From: JBIOWF01 sp044868295
GTDB taxonomy: Bacteria; Actinomycetota; Actinomycetes; Streptosporangiales; Streptosporangiaceae
Length of the DNA: 33,585 bases
Reading direction: 5' to 3'
NCBI GenBank assembly: GCA_044868295.1
Contig: JBIOWF010000072.1
Coordinates: 1 to 33,585 of the forward strand
The position numbers and the translations under genes are program-made. The notes under the pieces were generated by a model. That model made no database searches. It had not been told where the DNA came from and saw nothing but the letters and a program-made list of their open reading frames with translations. This document shows positions 9,047-17,391 of this stretch, in pieces. Numbering within the stretch: the first letter of the stretch is position 1; every line of letters begins with the position of its first letter.

Positions 9047-10597
9047 TCACCGCCTGCGGAGCAGGGCGAGGAACATGGCGTCGGTGCCGTGGCGGTGTGG
9101 CCAGAACTGGGCGTAGGGTCCGGGGCCCAGGTCGGGGACCTCGGGCAGGAACTCCCGGGCGTCCAGCACCTCGACCCGGTCCGCGACGTCGCCGACCACG
9201 GCCCGTGTCTCGGCCAGATGCGGCGAGCAGGTCACGTAGGCGATCACGCCGCCGGGCCGTACGGCGTCGAGGGCGGAGTCCAGCAGCCTGCGCTGCAGCG
9301 CGGTGAGCTCGGGGAGGCTGCGCGGGTCGCGCCGCCAGCGCGCCTCCGGACGCCTGCGCAGCGCGCCCAGGCCCGTGCACGGCGCGTCCAGCATCACCCG
9401 GTCGAAGGCCCCGGAGCGCCATGGCGGCTCGGTCCCGTCCGCGACGATCACCTTGGCCTCGGCGGTCGTCTGCCAGACCAGCCGGGCACGGTGCTCCTGC
9501 ACGTCGGCGCCGAGAAGACGTGCCCCACGCTGTACGGCTATCGCGTCCAGCAACCCCGCCTTGCCGCCGGGCCCCGCGCACATGTCCAGCCAGCGGGTGT
9601 CCCGTTCGAGGGGCACGCGGGTGAGGGCGAGGGCGACCAGTTGGCTCGCCTCGTCCTGTACGGCCACCCGGGCCTCTCCCACGGCGCGCAGCCGCCCGGG
9701 GTCGCCCTCGGTCAGATAGGCCCCGTACGGCGAGTAGGCGGCGGGTTCGGCGCCGGCCTGCAGCAGCTCGTCGAGTGTGGCCCGGCCCGGGCGGGCGACC
9801 AGGGTGACCCCGGGCCGCTCGTTGTCGGCCTCCAGCAGCGCGGCGGTCTCGTCGAAGTCTCCGCCGACGGCGTCCCTGAGCGCCGTGACGATCCAGCTCG
9901 GGTGACTGTAGGTGATCGCGAGGTTGCCGATCGGATCGGACTCCTTCGAGGGGGCGACGATCTCCAGCCACTGCTCGATGGTCCGGCCCGCCACCTTCCG
10001 CAGCACCGCGTTTGCGTACTTCGCGGGACCGGCGCCGACCCGGAGCCGGACGAGGTCGATGGTCGCGCTGACCGCCGCGTGCGGCGGGATGCGGGTGCTG
10101 AGCAGCTGGTGGACGCCGAGCCGGATGGCGTCGAGCAGCGGCGGGTCCACATTCTCGGGAGCGCGGTCGCTGCACGCGGCGATGATCTCGTCATAGGTGC
10201 CGAGCCCGCGGAGCGTGCCGTAGGCGAGCTCGGTGGCGAGCGCCGCGTCGCGTCCCGCGATCTTTCGCTGGCGGAGCAGCGTGGGCATCAGGAGATTGGC
10301 GTAGGCGTCCCGCTCGTCGACGGCACGCATGAGGTCGTAGGCCGCGATGCGGGCCGCGTCCTTGACCGGCCTCGGCGGGCGTCGCGACTTCGGACGGCTC
10401 CCGCCGCGATCCTGCGTGCCCGGCACCGCTCGGCCGCGATCCGCATCGCCCCCGCCGACCTGCCCGTTCCGGCCCCCTTGCGCGTTGGGACGCGCCTGAC
10501 CATCCCGGTCGGCCTGCCGATTGCGACCCGCCTGGCCTCCGGTCTGGCCGCCCCGGCCGCGCTTGCCCTGGCCGCCGCTCCTGTGGTTCACGGTCAC
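9047..10597 (-). CDS. rsmB: 16S rRNA m5C967 methyltransferase RsmB (Sun)
   Basis: S-adenosylmethionine-dependent rRNA cytosine-C5 methyltransferase, 516 residues. A NusB-like RNA-binding domain spans roughly 78-220. The methyltransferase domain has motif I DMCAGPGGK (338-346), DAPCTGLGALRR with the PC-motif Cys407, and YVTCSPH with the catalytic Cys457. The first 75 residues are an unusual low-complexity tail rich in Gly, Arg and Gln (RGRGGQ, GGRNGQVGGG, DRGGSRPKSRRPP), probably disordered and RNA-binding. The GTG start abuts the fmt stop with no spacer (TGAGTG), so translation is likely coupled to fmt, as is common for fmt-rsmB pairs. Confidence 0.95.
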   Translation of the reverse strand: MTVNHRSGGQGKRGRGGQTGGQAGRNRQADRDGQARPNAQGGRNGQVGGGDADRGRAVPGTQDRGGSRPKSRRPPRPVKDAARIAAYDLMRAVDERDAYANLLMPTLLRQRKIAGRDAALATELAYGTLRGLGTYDEIIAACSDRAPENVDPPLLDAIRLGVHQLLSTRIPPHAAVSATIDLVRLRVGAGPAKYANAVLRKVAGRTIEQWLEIVAPSKESDPIGNLAITYSHPSWIVTALRDAVGGDFDETAALLEADNERPGVTLVARPGRATLDELLQAGAEPAAYSPYGAYLTEGDPGRLRAVGEARVAVQDEASQLVALALTRVPLERDTRWLDMCAGPGGKAGLLDAIAVQRGARLLGADVQEHRARLVWQTTAEAKVIVADGTEPPWRSGAFDRVMLDAPCTGLGALRRRPEARWRRDPRSLPELTALQRRLLDSALDAVRPGGVIAYVTCSPHLAETRAVVGDVADRVEVLDAREFLPEVPDLGPGPYAQFWPHRHGTDAMFLALLRRR

Positions 10598-11566
10598 TCA
10601 GTCCAGCCGATCCTGGTCGGTCATGCGAACGCCGCGTGCCCATTCGGCCGCGGTCATCAGGCGTTTGCCCTGCGGCTGCACCTCGCCCAGCTCGACGGGG
10701 TGGCTTCCCGTGCCGACGAGGACGCGATTCTTCCCCGCCCTGATCTCGCCGGGTGCGAGCTTCTCCGCCGTCCCCGCCGCGGGGAGGCCGGAGACAGGCC
10801 CGCCCGCCTCGGGCGTGAGCCGTACGGGACCGAGCTTGACCCGCTGGCCGCGGAACTCGGTCCACGCGCCGGGCGCGGGGGTGCACGCGCGGATCAGCCG
10901 GTCCACCCGCATGGCGGGGGCCGCCCAGTCGACCCGCGCGTCCTCGACGCTGATCTTCGGCCCGACGCTCACCCCGTCGGCGGGTTGTGGCCGGGCCTCC
11001 AGCGTGCCGTCCTCGATGCCGTCCAGCGTCGCCACGAGCAGCCCGGCGCCGGACACGGCGAGCCGCGCGAGCAGGTCACCGCTGGTGTCCGTGGGCCGCA
11101 CCTCCTCCGTGACCACGCCGAAGACCGGGCCCGCGTCGAGCTCCCTGACGATCCGGAAGGTCGCCGCGCCGGTGATCTCGTCGCCGTGCAGCACCGCGTG
11201 CTGGACCGGCGCCGCCCCGCGCCATGCGGGCAGCAGGGAGAAGTGCAGGTTCACCCAGCCGTGCGGCGGGATGTCCAGGGCGGACTGCGGCAGCAGCGCT
11301 CCGTAGGCGACGACCGGGCAGCAGTCGGGGCCGATCGCCTTGAGCCTGTCCAGGAACGCCGGGTCTCCCGCCTTGTCCGGCTTGAGCACCTCGATGCCCG
11401 CGTCTTCGGCCAGCTGGGCCACCGGGCTCGGGTGCACCCTGCGCCCCCGGCCCGACTCGGCGTCCGGGCGGGTGACGACGGCGGCCACCTCGTGCCTGGG
11501 CGAGTCCAGCAGCGCGCGCAGCGACGGCAACGCGGTGTCCGGGGTGCCGGCGAAGACCAGACGCAC
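10598..11566 (-). CDS. fmt: Methionyl-tRNA formyltransferase
   Basis: Transfers a formyl group from 10-formyltetrahydrofolate to initiator Met-tRNA; 322 residues, normal length. The N-terminal Rossmann-like domain begins VRLVFAGTPDTALPSL. The catalytic region has VNLHFSLLPAWRGAAPVQ, then the GDEITGAATFRI motif. The C-terminal OB-like domain (about 205-310) includes ACTPAPGAWTEF. I chose the GTG at 11566 (preceded by GGGAGG), whose G is shared with the def stop TAG; the open frame extends 22 codons upstream but that part does not match. Def upstream later removes the formyl group added here, so the gene pair brackets N-terminal Met formylation. Confidence 0.96.
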   Translation of the reverse strand: MRLVFAGTPDTALPSLRALLDSPRHEVAAVVTRPDAESGRGRRVHPSPVAQLAEDAGIEVLKPDKAGDPAFLDRLKAIGPDCCPVVAYGALLPQSALDIPPHGWVNLHFSLLPAWRGAAPVQHAVLHGDEITGAATFRIVRELDAGPVFGVVTEEVRPTDTSGDLLARLAVSGAGLLVATLDGIEDGTLEARPQPADGVSVGPKISVEDARVDWAAPAMRVDRLIRACTPAPGAWTEFRGQRVKLGPVRLTPEAGGPVSGLPAAGTAEKLAPGEIRAGKNRVLVGTGSHPVELGEVQPQGKRLMTAAEWARGVRMTDQDRLD

Positions 11567-12114
11567 TAGATGGCCCTCCCGTGGGTCGCGTGCGGAGAGA
11601 ACTTGACGGCGGGCGCCGCTAGGCCGCTCCACTCGGCCTCTCGGATGGCCTTCATCGCGAGCTTGCGCTGCTTGACGTCCATCCGGTCGATGAACAGCAC
11701 ACCGTTCAGGTGGTCCGTCTCGTGCTGGAGGCAGCGCGCCATGAGGTCGCTGCCCTCGATCGTGACGGGATCACCGTACATGTTGAAGCCCTTGGCGACG
11801 GCCCGGATCGCACGTGGCGTCGGGAAGGTCAGGCCGGGGAAGGACAGGCAGCCCTCCTCGCCCTCCTCGTCCAGGTCGGCCGAGAGATCCAGGTCCGGAT
11901 TGATCAGGTGCCCGAGCTCATCGTCGATGTAGTAAGTGAACACCCGCAGCCCCACACCGATCTGTGGCGCCGCGAGGCCCGCCCCTGGCGCGTCCATCAT
12001 CGTGTCGGTGAGGTCCTTGACGAGCTTTCGCAGCTCCTTGTCGAAGTCCACCACCGGCTCCGCGGGCGTGCGCAGCACCGGGTCACCGAACAGGCGGATC
12101 GGCTGAATGGCCAA
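11566..12114 (-). CDS. def: Peptide deformylase
   Basis: Metal-dependent hydrolase that removes the formyl group from nascent proteins; 182 residues. All three family motifs are intact: GAGLAAPQIG (motif 1, residues 44-53), EEGCLSFPG (motif 2, metal Cys89) and QHETDHLNG (motif 3, metal His131 and His135, catalytic Glu132). Start is TTG at 12114 with GGAG 8 bases upstream; no ATG or GTG in frame gives a better fit. Overlaps fmt by one base. The 97-base gap upstream (12115-12211) separates it from the unknown protein pair and contains a short direct repeat GGTCAGCGGG at 12201-12219. Confidence 0.96.
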   Translation of the reverse strand: MAIQPIRLFGDPVLRTPAEPVVDFDKELRKLVKDLTDTMMDAPGAGLAAPQIGVGLRVFTYYIDDELGHLINPDLDLSADLDEEGEEGCLSFPGLTFPTPRAIRAVAKGFNMYGDPVTIEGSDLMARCLQHETDHLNGVLFIDRMDVKQRKLAMKAIREAEWSGLAAPAVKFSPHATHGRAI

Positions 12115-12211
12115 CAGACGGCTCCGTTCACATCACGTTCCGAGGATCGCTTCAGTTTACGGGCTCCGCGCCTTTCAACCGGCCCGCGGCACCCCCGAGG
12201 GGTCAGCGGGG

Positions 12212-13423
12212 TCAGCGGGAACGGGACTTCATCGCGGTCTTGCGGGCGGCCTTGGCCACGACGACGTCGGGGTGGTGCTTGCCGAGCATCTCAAGCACGG
12301 CGAGGGTGTCGGGATGGCCGGCCCGGCCCATCTCGGGGATCAGCGTCAGCAGGTCCTCGCCGAGCATGTCGAACTGGCCGACGGACTCGACGGTGGCGCC
12401 GATGTAGAGCAGGGCCGCGAGCGTGTCCACGGCCACCCAGGCGCCGTCGTGCTCGCTCAGCGCGGGCGCCTCCAGGTCGCGGACGCCCAGCCAGGCCGCG
12501 GCGTACCGCCACATCAGCGGCTCCTCCAGGGCCTCCCGGACGGCGGGCTGGGCCTCCGGGCCCAGCTCCTCGAGGATCGTCCCGGCCGCCCCGCGCTGCG
12601 CCGCGGTGCCGGACGCCGCGATCTTGATCAGTTCGCGGGCGGCGTCCTCGGGCATCCGGTGTTCCAGCCACAGCGTGGCGGCGCTCGCGGACGCCTTGCC
12701 CGCCAGCATCGCGTCGATCAGCTCGGCCGCGCCCAGCTCGACGAAGCCGGAGACCTCGCGCAGGGAGGGCGCGTCGTGGCCCTCACGGAGGAGGTCGCGG
12801 CGGACGGCCCACACTCCCGGCTCCGTCAGCCGGACGAGATCGCCGGACAGCTCGATCAGCCCGCAGTAGGCCAGTAGCCGCATGGCCTCGGCCAGCTCAC
12901 CGGGCAGCCTCATCCGAAGCCGCTTCAGCTCGGCCGGCGGAGCCTCGCAACCGACCTCGTGGGCCTGGAGGATGCCCGTGGCGAGGGCGCCGAGCGGCAT
13001 GCCCTCCCGGACGGAGTAGATGGTCGCGAGGATCTCGGTCAGATGCTCGTCGACCACGCTCGAACCGGTGAGGCCCTCATCCGTACGGTCCAGGACGTCC
13101 ATGATCACGCCGTCCCAGGACTCCATCGGGTCGGACACTCCCGGGCCGGGCCGGGCGCCCTCACGGGTGATCTCGATGAGCCGCCCGTTCACCGCCACCA
13201 CCCATAACAGGTGGAGCCGTGCCGCGTTCAACCCCAGGTCGGCCACGGCCGCGGCGGCGTCGTCCGCGGTCAGCAGCCCCTGCTCGGTGACCTGGCGGAC
13301 ACCCGCCCACTCGGCCAGCCGCGCGGCGTCCCGCACCAGGGGAACCGCCTGCACCGCTGGGACCAGCTCCTCATCGGAAGCAAGGTCGACCGGCGGGAAT
13401 GTGAGCACGTCGCTGTCGGCCAT
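12212..13423 (-). CDS. Unknown protein A of a tandem paralogous pair
   Basis: Not a family I can name. 403 residues, acidic and Ala/Leu-rich, predicted helical throughout, with no signal peptide or membrane segment. It is clearly homologous to the C-terminal 400 residues of the next upstream gene. Both contain a PLxRDA-(x)-W module near the start (here VPLVRDAARLAEWAG, residues 28-42), a central winged-helix-like stretch (LLAYCGLIEL, LVRLTEPGVWAVRRDL), a LW-LEHRMPEDAA segment, a 'WVAVDTLA' segment, and a basic tail (AKAARKTAMKSRSR). HEAT-like helical repeats are possible in the last 180 residues. ATG start; 23 bases after gene B's stop. It has no link to the neighbouring def, and its function is unknown. 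Confidence 0.85.
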   Translation of the reverse strand: MADSDVLTFPPVDLASDEELVPAVQAVPLVRDAARLAEWAGVRQVTEQGLLTADDAAAAVADLGLNAARLHLLWVVAVNGRLIEITREGARPGPGVSDPMESWDGVIMDVLDRTDEGLTGSSVVDEHLTEILATIYSVREGMPLGALATGILQAHEVGCEAPPAELKRLRMRLPGELAEAMRLLAYCGLIELSGDLVRLTEPGVWAVRRDLLREGHDAPSLREVSGFVELGAAELIDAMLAGKASASAATLWLEHRMPEDAARELIKIAASGTAAQRGAAGTILEELGPEAQPAVREALEEPLMWRYAAAWLGVRDLEAPALSEHDGAWVAVDTLAALLYIGATVESVGQFDMLGEDLLTLIPEMGRAGHPDTLAVLEMLGKHHPDVVVAKAARKTAMKSRSR

Positions 13424-13446
13424 CCCAGCAACTTACTCCACACAAG

Positions 13447-15123
13447 TTACCGGATGCCGCGAGAACGGGCCTTGAAAGCGGCTTTGCGGGCGGCCTTGGC
13501 GGCCGTCTTGTCCGGGAGCGTGCTGCCGAGCAGCTCCAGGACCTCGACCACATCGGGGTGGTCGACCCGCCACATGTCCTCGATCAGATGGGAGGGCGGG
13601 CCGGAGGCGGCCATGTTCTCCGCGAAGCCCTCCGGGTCCGCCTCCGCGGCCGGCAGCGCGAGAGCGAGCATGTCGACGCTGACCCAGAGCATCTCGTCCT
13701 GCGTCAAAGGAGGAGCCTGCAGTCCCCGGGACGAGAGCCAGTGGATGGCGTGGGGGCGCAGCTCCGGATCGTCCAGATAGCCCCTGACCGTCGGCTCGGC
13801 CTCCGTGGTCAGCCGGTCCACGATCGTCACGGCGATCCCCCGGACCTCGGCGGGCGCCCCGGTGACGGCGCCGAGCAGCTCCGCCGCGGCCTGCTCCGGC
13901 GTGCGGCGGTCCAGCCATCTCTCGATGTCCTGCTCGGCCACCTCGGCCGGCAGGCCGTCGCTGATGAGCCCGGCGATCAGCGCGCTCGCCTCGCCCTCGG
14001 CGAGGTCGGCGGCGATCGGCGCCTCCATGCCCATCTCCGTGTAGAGCTCCCGCATGCCCCACAGGCCGTGCGGGGTGAGGGAGAGGCCGTCCTGGTCCCG
14101 CTGGATCGTTCCGGAATAGGCGAGGTTCTCCAGCGCCGCGTCGAGTTCTTCGACGGCCTCGCCTTCGGCGACCTCGCGGAGATAGTCGCCGATCACCTCG
14201 ATCGGGACCGGCACCTGCAGCCGGTAGAGCAGGTCGTGGATCGAGTAGATCTCCTCGTCGACGGTGTCGTCGCCGCTGATGTCGACGGGCGCCTCGACGA
14301 CGAACTCGACGGCTCCGGCCCACAGGTCGAGCACGTCCTCGTCGTCACGGAACGCCAGCGGCCGGAACCCCGCCTCGGCCAGCACGGCGGTCCCGTCCAG
14401 CCGGGCCAGGCCCAGGTCGAGCGCCAGCCGCCACGCCAGGGCCGGGCGCTCCACGCCCAGCTCCACGGTGATCTGCCGCGCGTCCTTGACCCGCAGCGCC
14501 TTCCTCGCCGTCGTCGTGTGGCCGCCGCGCGACATCCAGGCCGCCACCTGGTGCGCGTCCCGGAGAAGCGGCACCTCCCGTACGGCTCTCGCCACCTCCT
14601 CGGGCGCCGCCGGCCGTACGGCGGGCAGCGGGGCGCAGCCAGGGCAGTCGCAGTCCTCCTCCAGGCCGTCGAGCTCGTCCATCGCCCGCTGGACGACGCC
14701 GGAATCGGACAGGTCGAGCGAGTCGGCGCCGATGGCGCTGAAGATGCTCTTGGCCATGCCGAACTTGGTGGTGTCCGCGAGCGCGCCGGGCATCTCGGGC
14801 GCGATCTCGTCGATCGTGACCCGCATCCTGGCCGCGGCCTTGGCGCCGATCTCGCCGGTGTCGACCAGGAAGTCCACCAGGGTGCGCGCCGCCGCGACCG
14901 TCTCGGCCGCCGTCTCCGGCGGGGCGATGACCTTCCGGGGGTAGATCTCCAGCAGGAGCTCCTCGAACGTGCCGGGCCGGAAATCGCCGAGCTCGTTGAC
15001 CTCAAGGTAGTCGCTGGCGTAGTCGCACAGCAGGCGCACCTCGTCGATATCGACCTCGACGCCCTTTTCCCGCCCCCAAGCACGCAGGCCGTCGACAGCC
15101 CTGTTCACCCATTCGATCGACAC
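13447..15123 (-). CDS. Unknown protein B of a tandem paralogous pair
   Basis: Not a family I can name. 558 residues and acidic. Residues 1-170 form an extra N-terminal domain absent from protein A, with ELLLEIYPRKVIAPP (about 55-69) and a Cys-rich DCDCPGC motif near residue 158 that could bind metal. From about residue 185 it parallels protein A: VPLLRDAHQVAAWMS, LENLAYSGTIQ, LSLTPHGLWGMRELY, IERWLDRRTPEQAA, WVSVDMLALAL, and a basic tail AKAARKAAFKARSR. The YPRKV and PLLRDA..W patterns remind me of modules in large uncharacterised actinobacterial proteins, which I cannot verify. The GTG start at 15123 has no ribosome binding site, but TAGCGT ends 6 bases before it, which suggests a leaderless transcript. 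Confidence 0.85.
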   Translation of the reverse strand: MSIEWVNRAVDGLRAWGREKGVEVDIDEVRLLCDYASDYLEVNELGDFRPGTFEELLLEIYPRKVIAPPETAAETVAAARTLVDFLVDTGEIGAKAAARMRVTIDEIAPEMPGALADTTKFGMAKSIFSAIGADSLDLSDSGVVQRAMDELDGLEEDCDCPGCAPLPAVRPAAPEEVARAVREVPLLRDAHQVAAWMSRGGHTTTARKALRVKDARQITVELGVERPALAWRLALDLGLARLDGTAVLAEAGFRPLAFRDDEDVLDLWAGAVEFVVEAPVDISGDDTVDEEIYSIHDLLYRLQVPVPIEVIGDYLREVAEGEAVEELDAALENLAYSGTIQRDQDGLSLTPHGLWGMRELYTEMGMEAPIAADLAEGEASALIAGLISDGLPAEVAEQDIERWLDRRTPEQAAAELLGAVTGAPAEVRGIAVTIVDRLTTEAEPTVRGYLDDPELRPHAIHWLSSRGLQAPPLTQDEMLWVSVDMLALALPAAEADPEGFAENMAASGPPSHLIEDMWRVDHPDVVEVLELLGSTLPDKTAAKAARKAAFKARSRGIR

Positions 15124-15129
15124 AGGGAG

Positions 15130-15135
15130 ACGCTA
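15130..15135 (-). promoter_or_regulatory. Candidate -10 of a leaderless promoter for unknown protein B
   Basis: TAGCGT (TANNNT class) followed by CTCCCT and then the GTG start. This spacing would place the transcript 5' end at or within a base of the start codon, and no Shine-Dalgarno sequence is visible. A TTCGCG 18 bases further upstream is a weak -35. Confidence 0.35.
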
Positions 15136-15185
15136 ACGGGTTACTGTCAGCATCGCGAATCGGCGCGAACCGGCGCGGCGTGGAC

Positions 15186-17237
15186 TCAAATCAGGTCAAG
15201 CGGGTCGATGTGCACGCGCACCAGGTCGGAGGCCTTGCGTGCGGACCGCACACCACTCGCTCCCTTCAGCGCCTTGGCCACTGCCGGCCCCAGGCCGCCG
15301 GGCACCCGGATCATGGCTCGCTCCAGATCGTCCTCGACCGGGACGGGGCCGAGCACCTGGGCACCGCCAGGAAGGACGACGTCGCCGAGCATCTCCCGGA
15401 CGGCCGGTCCCGGGCCGGTGAGCGTGGCCATCCGAACCGCGGGCGGGAAACCGAGCTCCGCCCGGTCGGCGAGCTCCCTCTCGGAGAACGTGACCGGGTC
15501 CCAGCGCAGCAGCGCCTGCACGACCGGGACCGCCGAGTCCGCCAGCACGACGAGCTCCGCCCCCGGCCGGACCAGCGCGGCGGCGTTCATCCAGCGGCGC
15601 AGCGTCTCTTCGGCCGCGCGCATGTCGGGTCGCCCGAGCAGGGCCCACCCGTCCAGCAGCACGGCCGCCGCGTAGCCGTCCTCGGCCACCGGCTCGGCCC
15701 CGGGGGTGGCCACGACCAGGGCCGGAGCCGTACCGACAGTGGCGATGACCCCGTCCCGGCCCGAGGTCTTGACGGGGACGGAGGGAAAGGCGCGACCGAG
15801 CTCCTCCGCCGTGCGGCGGGACCCGATCACGACGGCGCGCATCCGGTTCGCCCCGCAGGACGGGCAGCGCCAGTCCCCCGCGATCCGCCCGCACCAGCGG
15901 CAGTACGGCGCGGCATGCCCGCCGCGCACCGCCAGCGGCCCCGAGCACACCGGCCCGGGTTCGCCCTCCGCGGTGCAGCGGGCCGGGGCGCGGCAGTTCT
16001 GGCAGGCGAGGGCCGGCAGGTAGCCACGCCGCGGCACCTGGACGAGCACCGGCCCGCTTTCCAGTCCGTGCCGCAGCGCGCGCCACGCGAGGCTGGGCAG
16101 CCGCGCCGCCCGGGCCGCCTCGTCGCGGGCCAGCTCGGCGTCATCGCCCGCGGGACGGACTCTGGGCGCCCTCGCCCGGATCTCCTCGCGGCCGGGGATC
16201 AGCGGCCGGGCCCAGCCCGTGGCGATGAGCCGGGTCGCCTCGGCCGTCCTCGCGTAACCGCCGATCAGCAGCGCCGCCTCAGCGCGATGGGCGCGCAGCG
16301 CCAGCACCTCGCGCGTGTGCGGGTACGGCGCGAGCCGCTCGGCGTGCAGGTCGTCACCGTCGTCCCAGATGACGGCGAGACCGAGGTCCGCGACCGGGGC
16401 GAAGGCGGCGGCCCGGGTGCCCACGACGGCCTTCACCTCGCCCCGCAGCGCCATGAGCCACCGGCGGTAACGCTCGGCCGGTCCGAGGTCGGCGGTGATG
16501 GCGACATGCGGGGTCTCCCCGAGCGCCCGGTCGGCCAGTGCCACGTCCTTTCCGTCCGGCAGCACCACCACCACCCCGCGCCCGCTCTCCAGGGTCGCCC
16601 GTACGGCTTCCGCCACGGCACGCGGCCACGTCAGCCCGTCGGCGCCGGTCCCCGGCAGGGCGGACCAGACGGCCCGGGGAGAGCGGCCCTCGGCCAGCGC
16701 CGCGAGAAACGACTCCCCCATGGGATACACACCCCAGACGGCAGGATCGGTGGTCACGGGCGCGTGATCGGCGACCGCCCGCTTCTCGGCCTCCACCTTG
16801 GCGTGACGGGGCGGGACGGCCAGGCGCAGGACGTCGGACATGGTCCCGGCGTACCGGTCGGCCACCGCCCTGGCCAGCCCGGCGATCTCGGGCGTGAGCA
16901 CCGGTTCGGGCGAGATCACCCGCTCCAGGAAGGCCAGCCGCCCCTCGTGCTCGCTGCGATCCACCCGATCGAGGACGAACCCGTCGGTAAGCTTGCCGGC
17001 GAAGCGCACCCGCACCCGGCAGCCGGGCACCGCGTCGGCGTCCATGGACGCGGGGACGAGATAGTCGAACGGCCGGTCCAGATGGGGCAGCGGCGTGTCG
17101 ACGGCGACCCGGGCCACCGGCCGTTCCCCCGCCGCCTGCGGCGCCCCCTTCGCCGCAGCCCGGGCCTGCCGCGCGGCCGGCTCCGGCACCTCCAGGAGTG
17201 CCTCCTGAGAGTCGGGTACGCGCGTCGGATCGGTCAC
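15186..17237 (-). CDS. priA: PriA-like primosomal protein N' lacking helicase motifs
   Basis: Replication-restart protein family, 683 residues. The N-terminal 3'-DNA-binding domain is present (RVAVDTPLPHLDRPFDYLVP), as is the zinc region with four Cys pairs/half pairs (CQNC, RC, VC, CRWC, CPSC) and the C-terminal domain (AELGFPPAVRMATL, LVRVHIDPLDLI). The ATPase core is degraded: the Walker A position reads PGTGAD (about 195-200) rather than TGSGKT, and the DEEH box reads WDDGDD (about 291-296). It is therefore probably not an active helicase, as noted for other actinobacterial PriA proteins. I chose the GTG at 17237 with AGGAC/GGA upstream, inside a small hairpin (GTCCT-N7-AGGAC, 17245-17261). 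An ATG at 17276 is possible. Confidence 0.9.
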   Translation of the reverse strand: MTDPTRVPDSQEALLEVPEPAARQARAAAKGAPQAAGERPVARVAVDTPLPHLDRPFDYLVPASMDADAVPGCRVRVRFAGKLTDGFVLDRVDRSEHEGRLAFLERVISPEPVLTPEIAGLARAVADRYAGTMSDVLRLAVPPRHAKVEAEKRAVADHAPVTTDPAVWGVYPMGESFLAALAEGRSPRAVWSALPGTGADGLTWPRAVAEAVRATLESGRGVVVVLPDGKDVALADRALGETPHVAITADLGPAERYRRWLMALRGEVKAVVGTRAAAFAPVADLGLAVIWDDGDDLHAERLAPYPHTREVLALRAHRAEAALLIGGYARTAEATRLIATGWARPLIPGREEIRARAPRVRPAGDDAELARDEAARAARLPSLAWRALRHGLESGPVLVQVPRRGYLPALACQNCRAPARCTAEGEPGPVCSGPLAVRGGHAAPYCRWCGRIAGDWRCPSCGANRMRAVVIGSRRTAEELGRAFPSVPVKTSGRDGVIATVGTAPALVVATPGAEPVAEDGYAAAVLLDGWALLGRPDMRAAEETLRRWMNAAALVRPGAELVVLADSAVPVVQALLRWDPVTFSERELADRAELGFPPAVRMATLTGPGPAVREMLGDVVLPGGAQVLGPVPVEDDLERAMIRVPGGLGPAVAKALKGASGVRSARKASDLVRVHIDPLDLI

Positions 17238-17335
17238 GGGATCCGTCCTACCAGACAGGACCGACGAGGCGGCCATGGCTGTCCCGGTGGGCGACACGCG
17301 ACCGCCTTGAATCGATGGCGAGAGGCCGGGAACAC

Positions 17336-17373
17336 GAAAGCGACGCCGCCCCCAAAGGGCCGGCGCCGCTTTC
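17336..17373 (-). terminator. Intrinsic terminator after metK
   Basis: GAAAGCGGCGCCGGCCC and GGGGCGGCGTCGCTTTC form a long stem with one or two mismatches around TTTG. It lies 19 bases after the metK stop and before priA. The T-tract is only the TTTC at the end of the stem. It separates metK transcription from priA. Confidence 0.8.
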
Positions 17374-17391
17374 CCGTTTCGGGCCCGAGGA

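Noticed and set aside
9089..11569. 826-codon plus-strand frame across rsmB and fmt
   Set aside because: Runs antisense to two well-recognised genes with intact motifs; no domain of its own.
12201..12219. GGTCAGCGGG direct repeat at the end of unknown protein A
   Set aside because: Only ten bases, with one copy overlapping the stop codon; too short to assign meaning.
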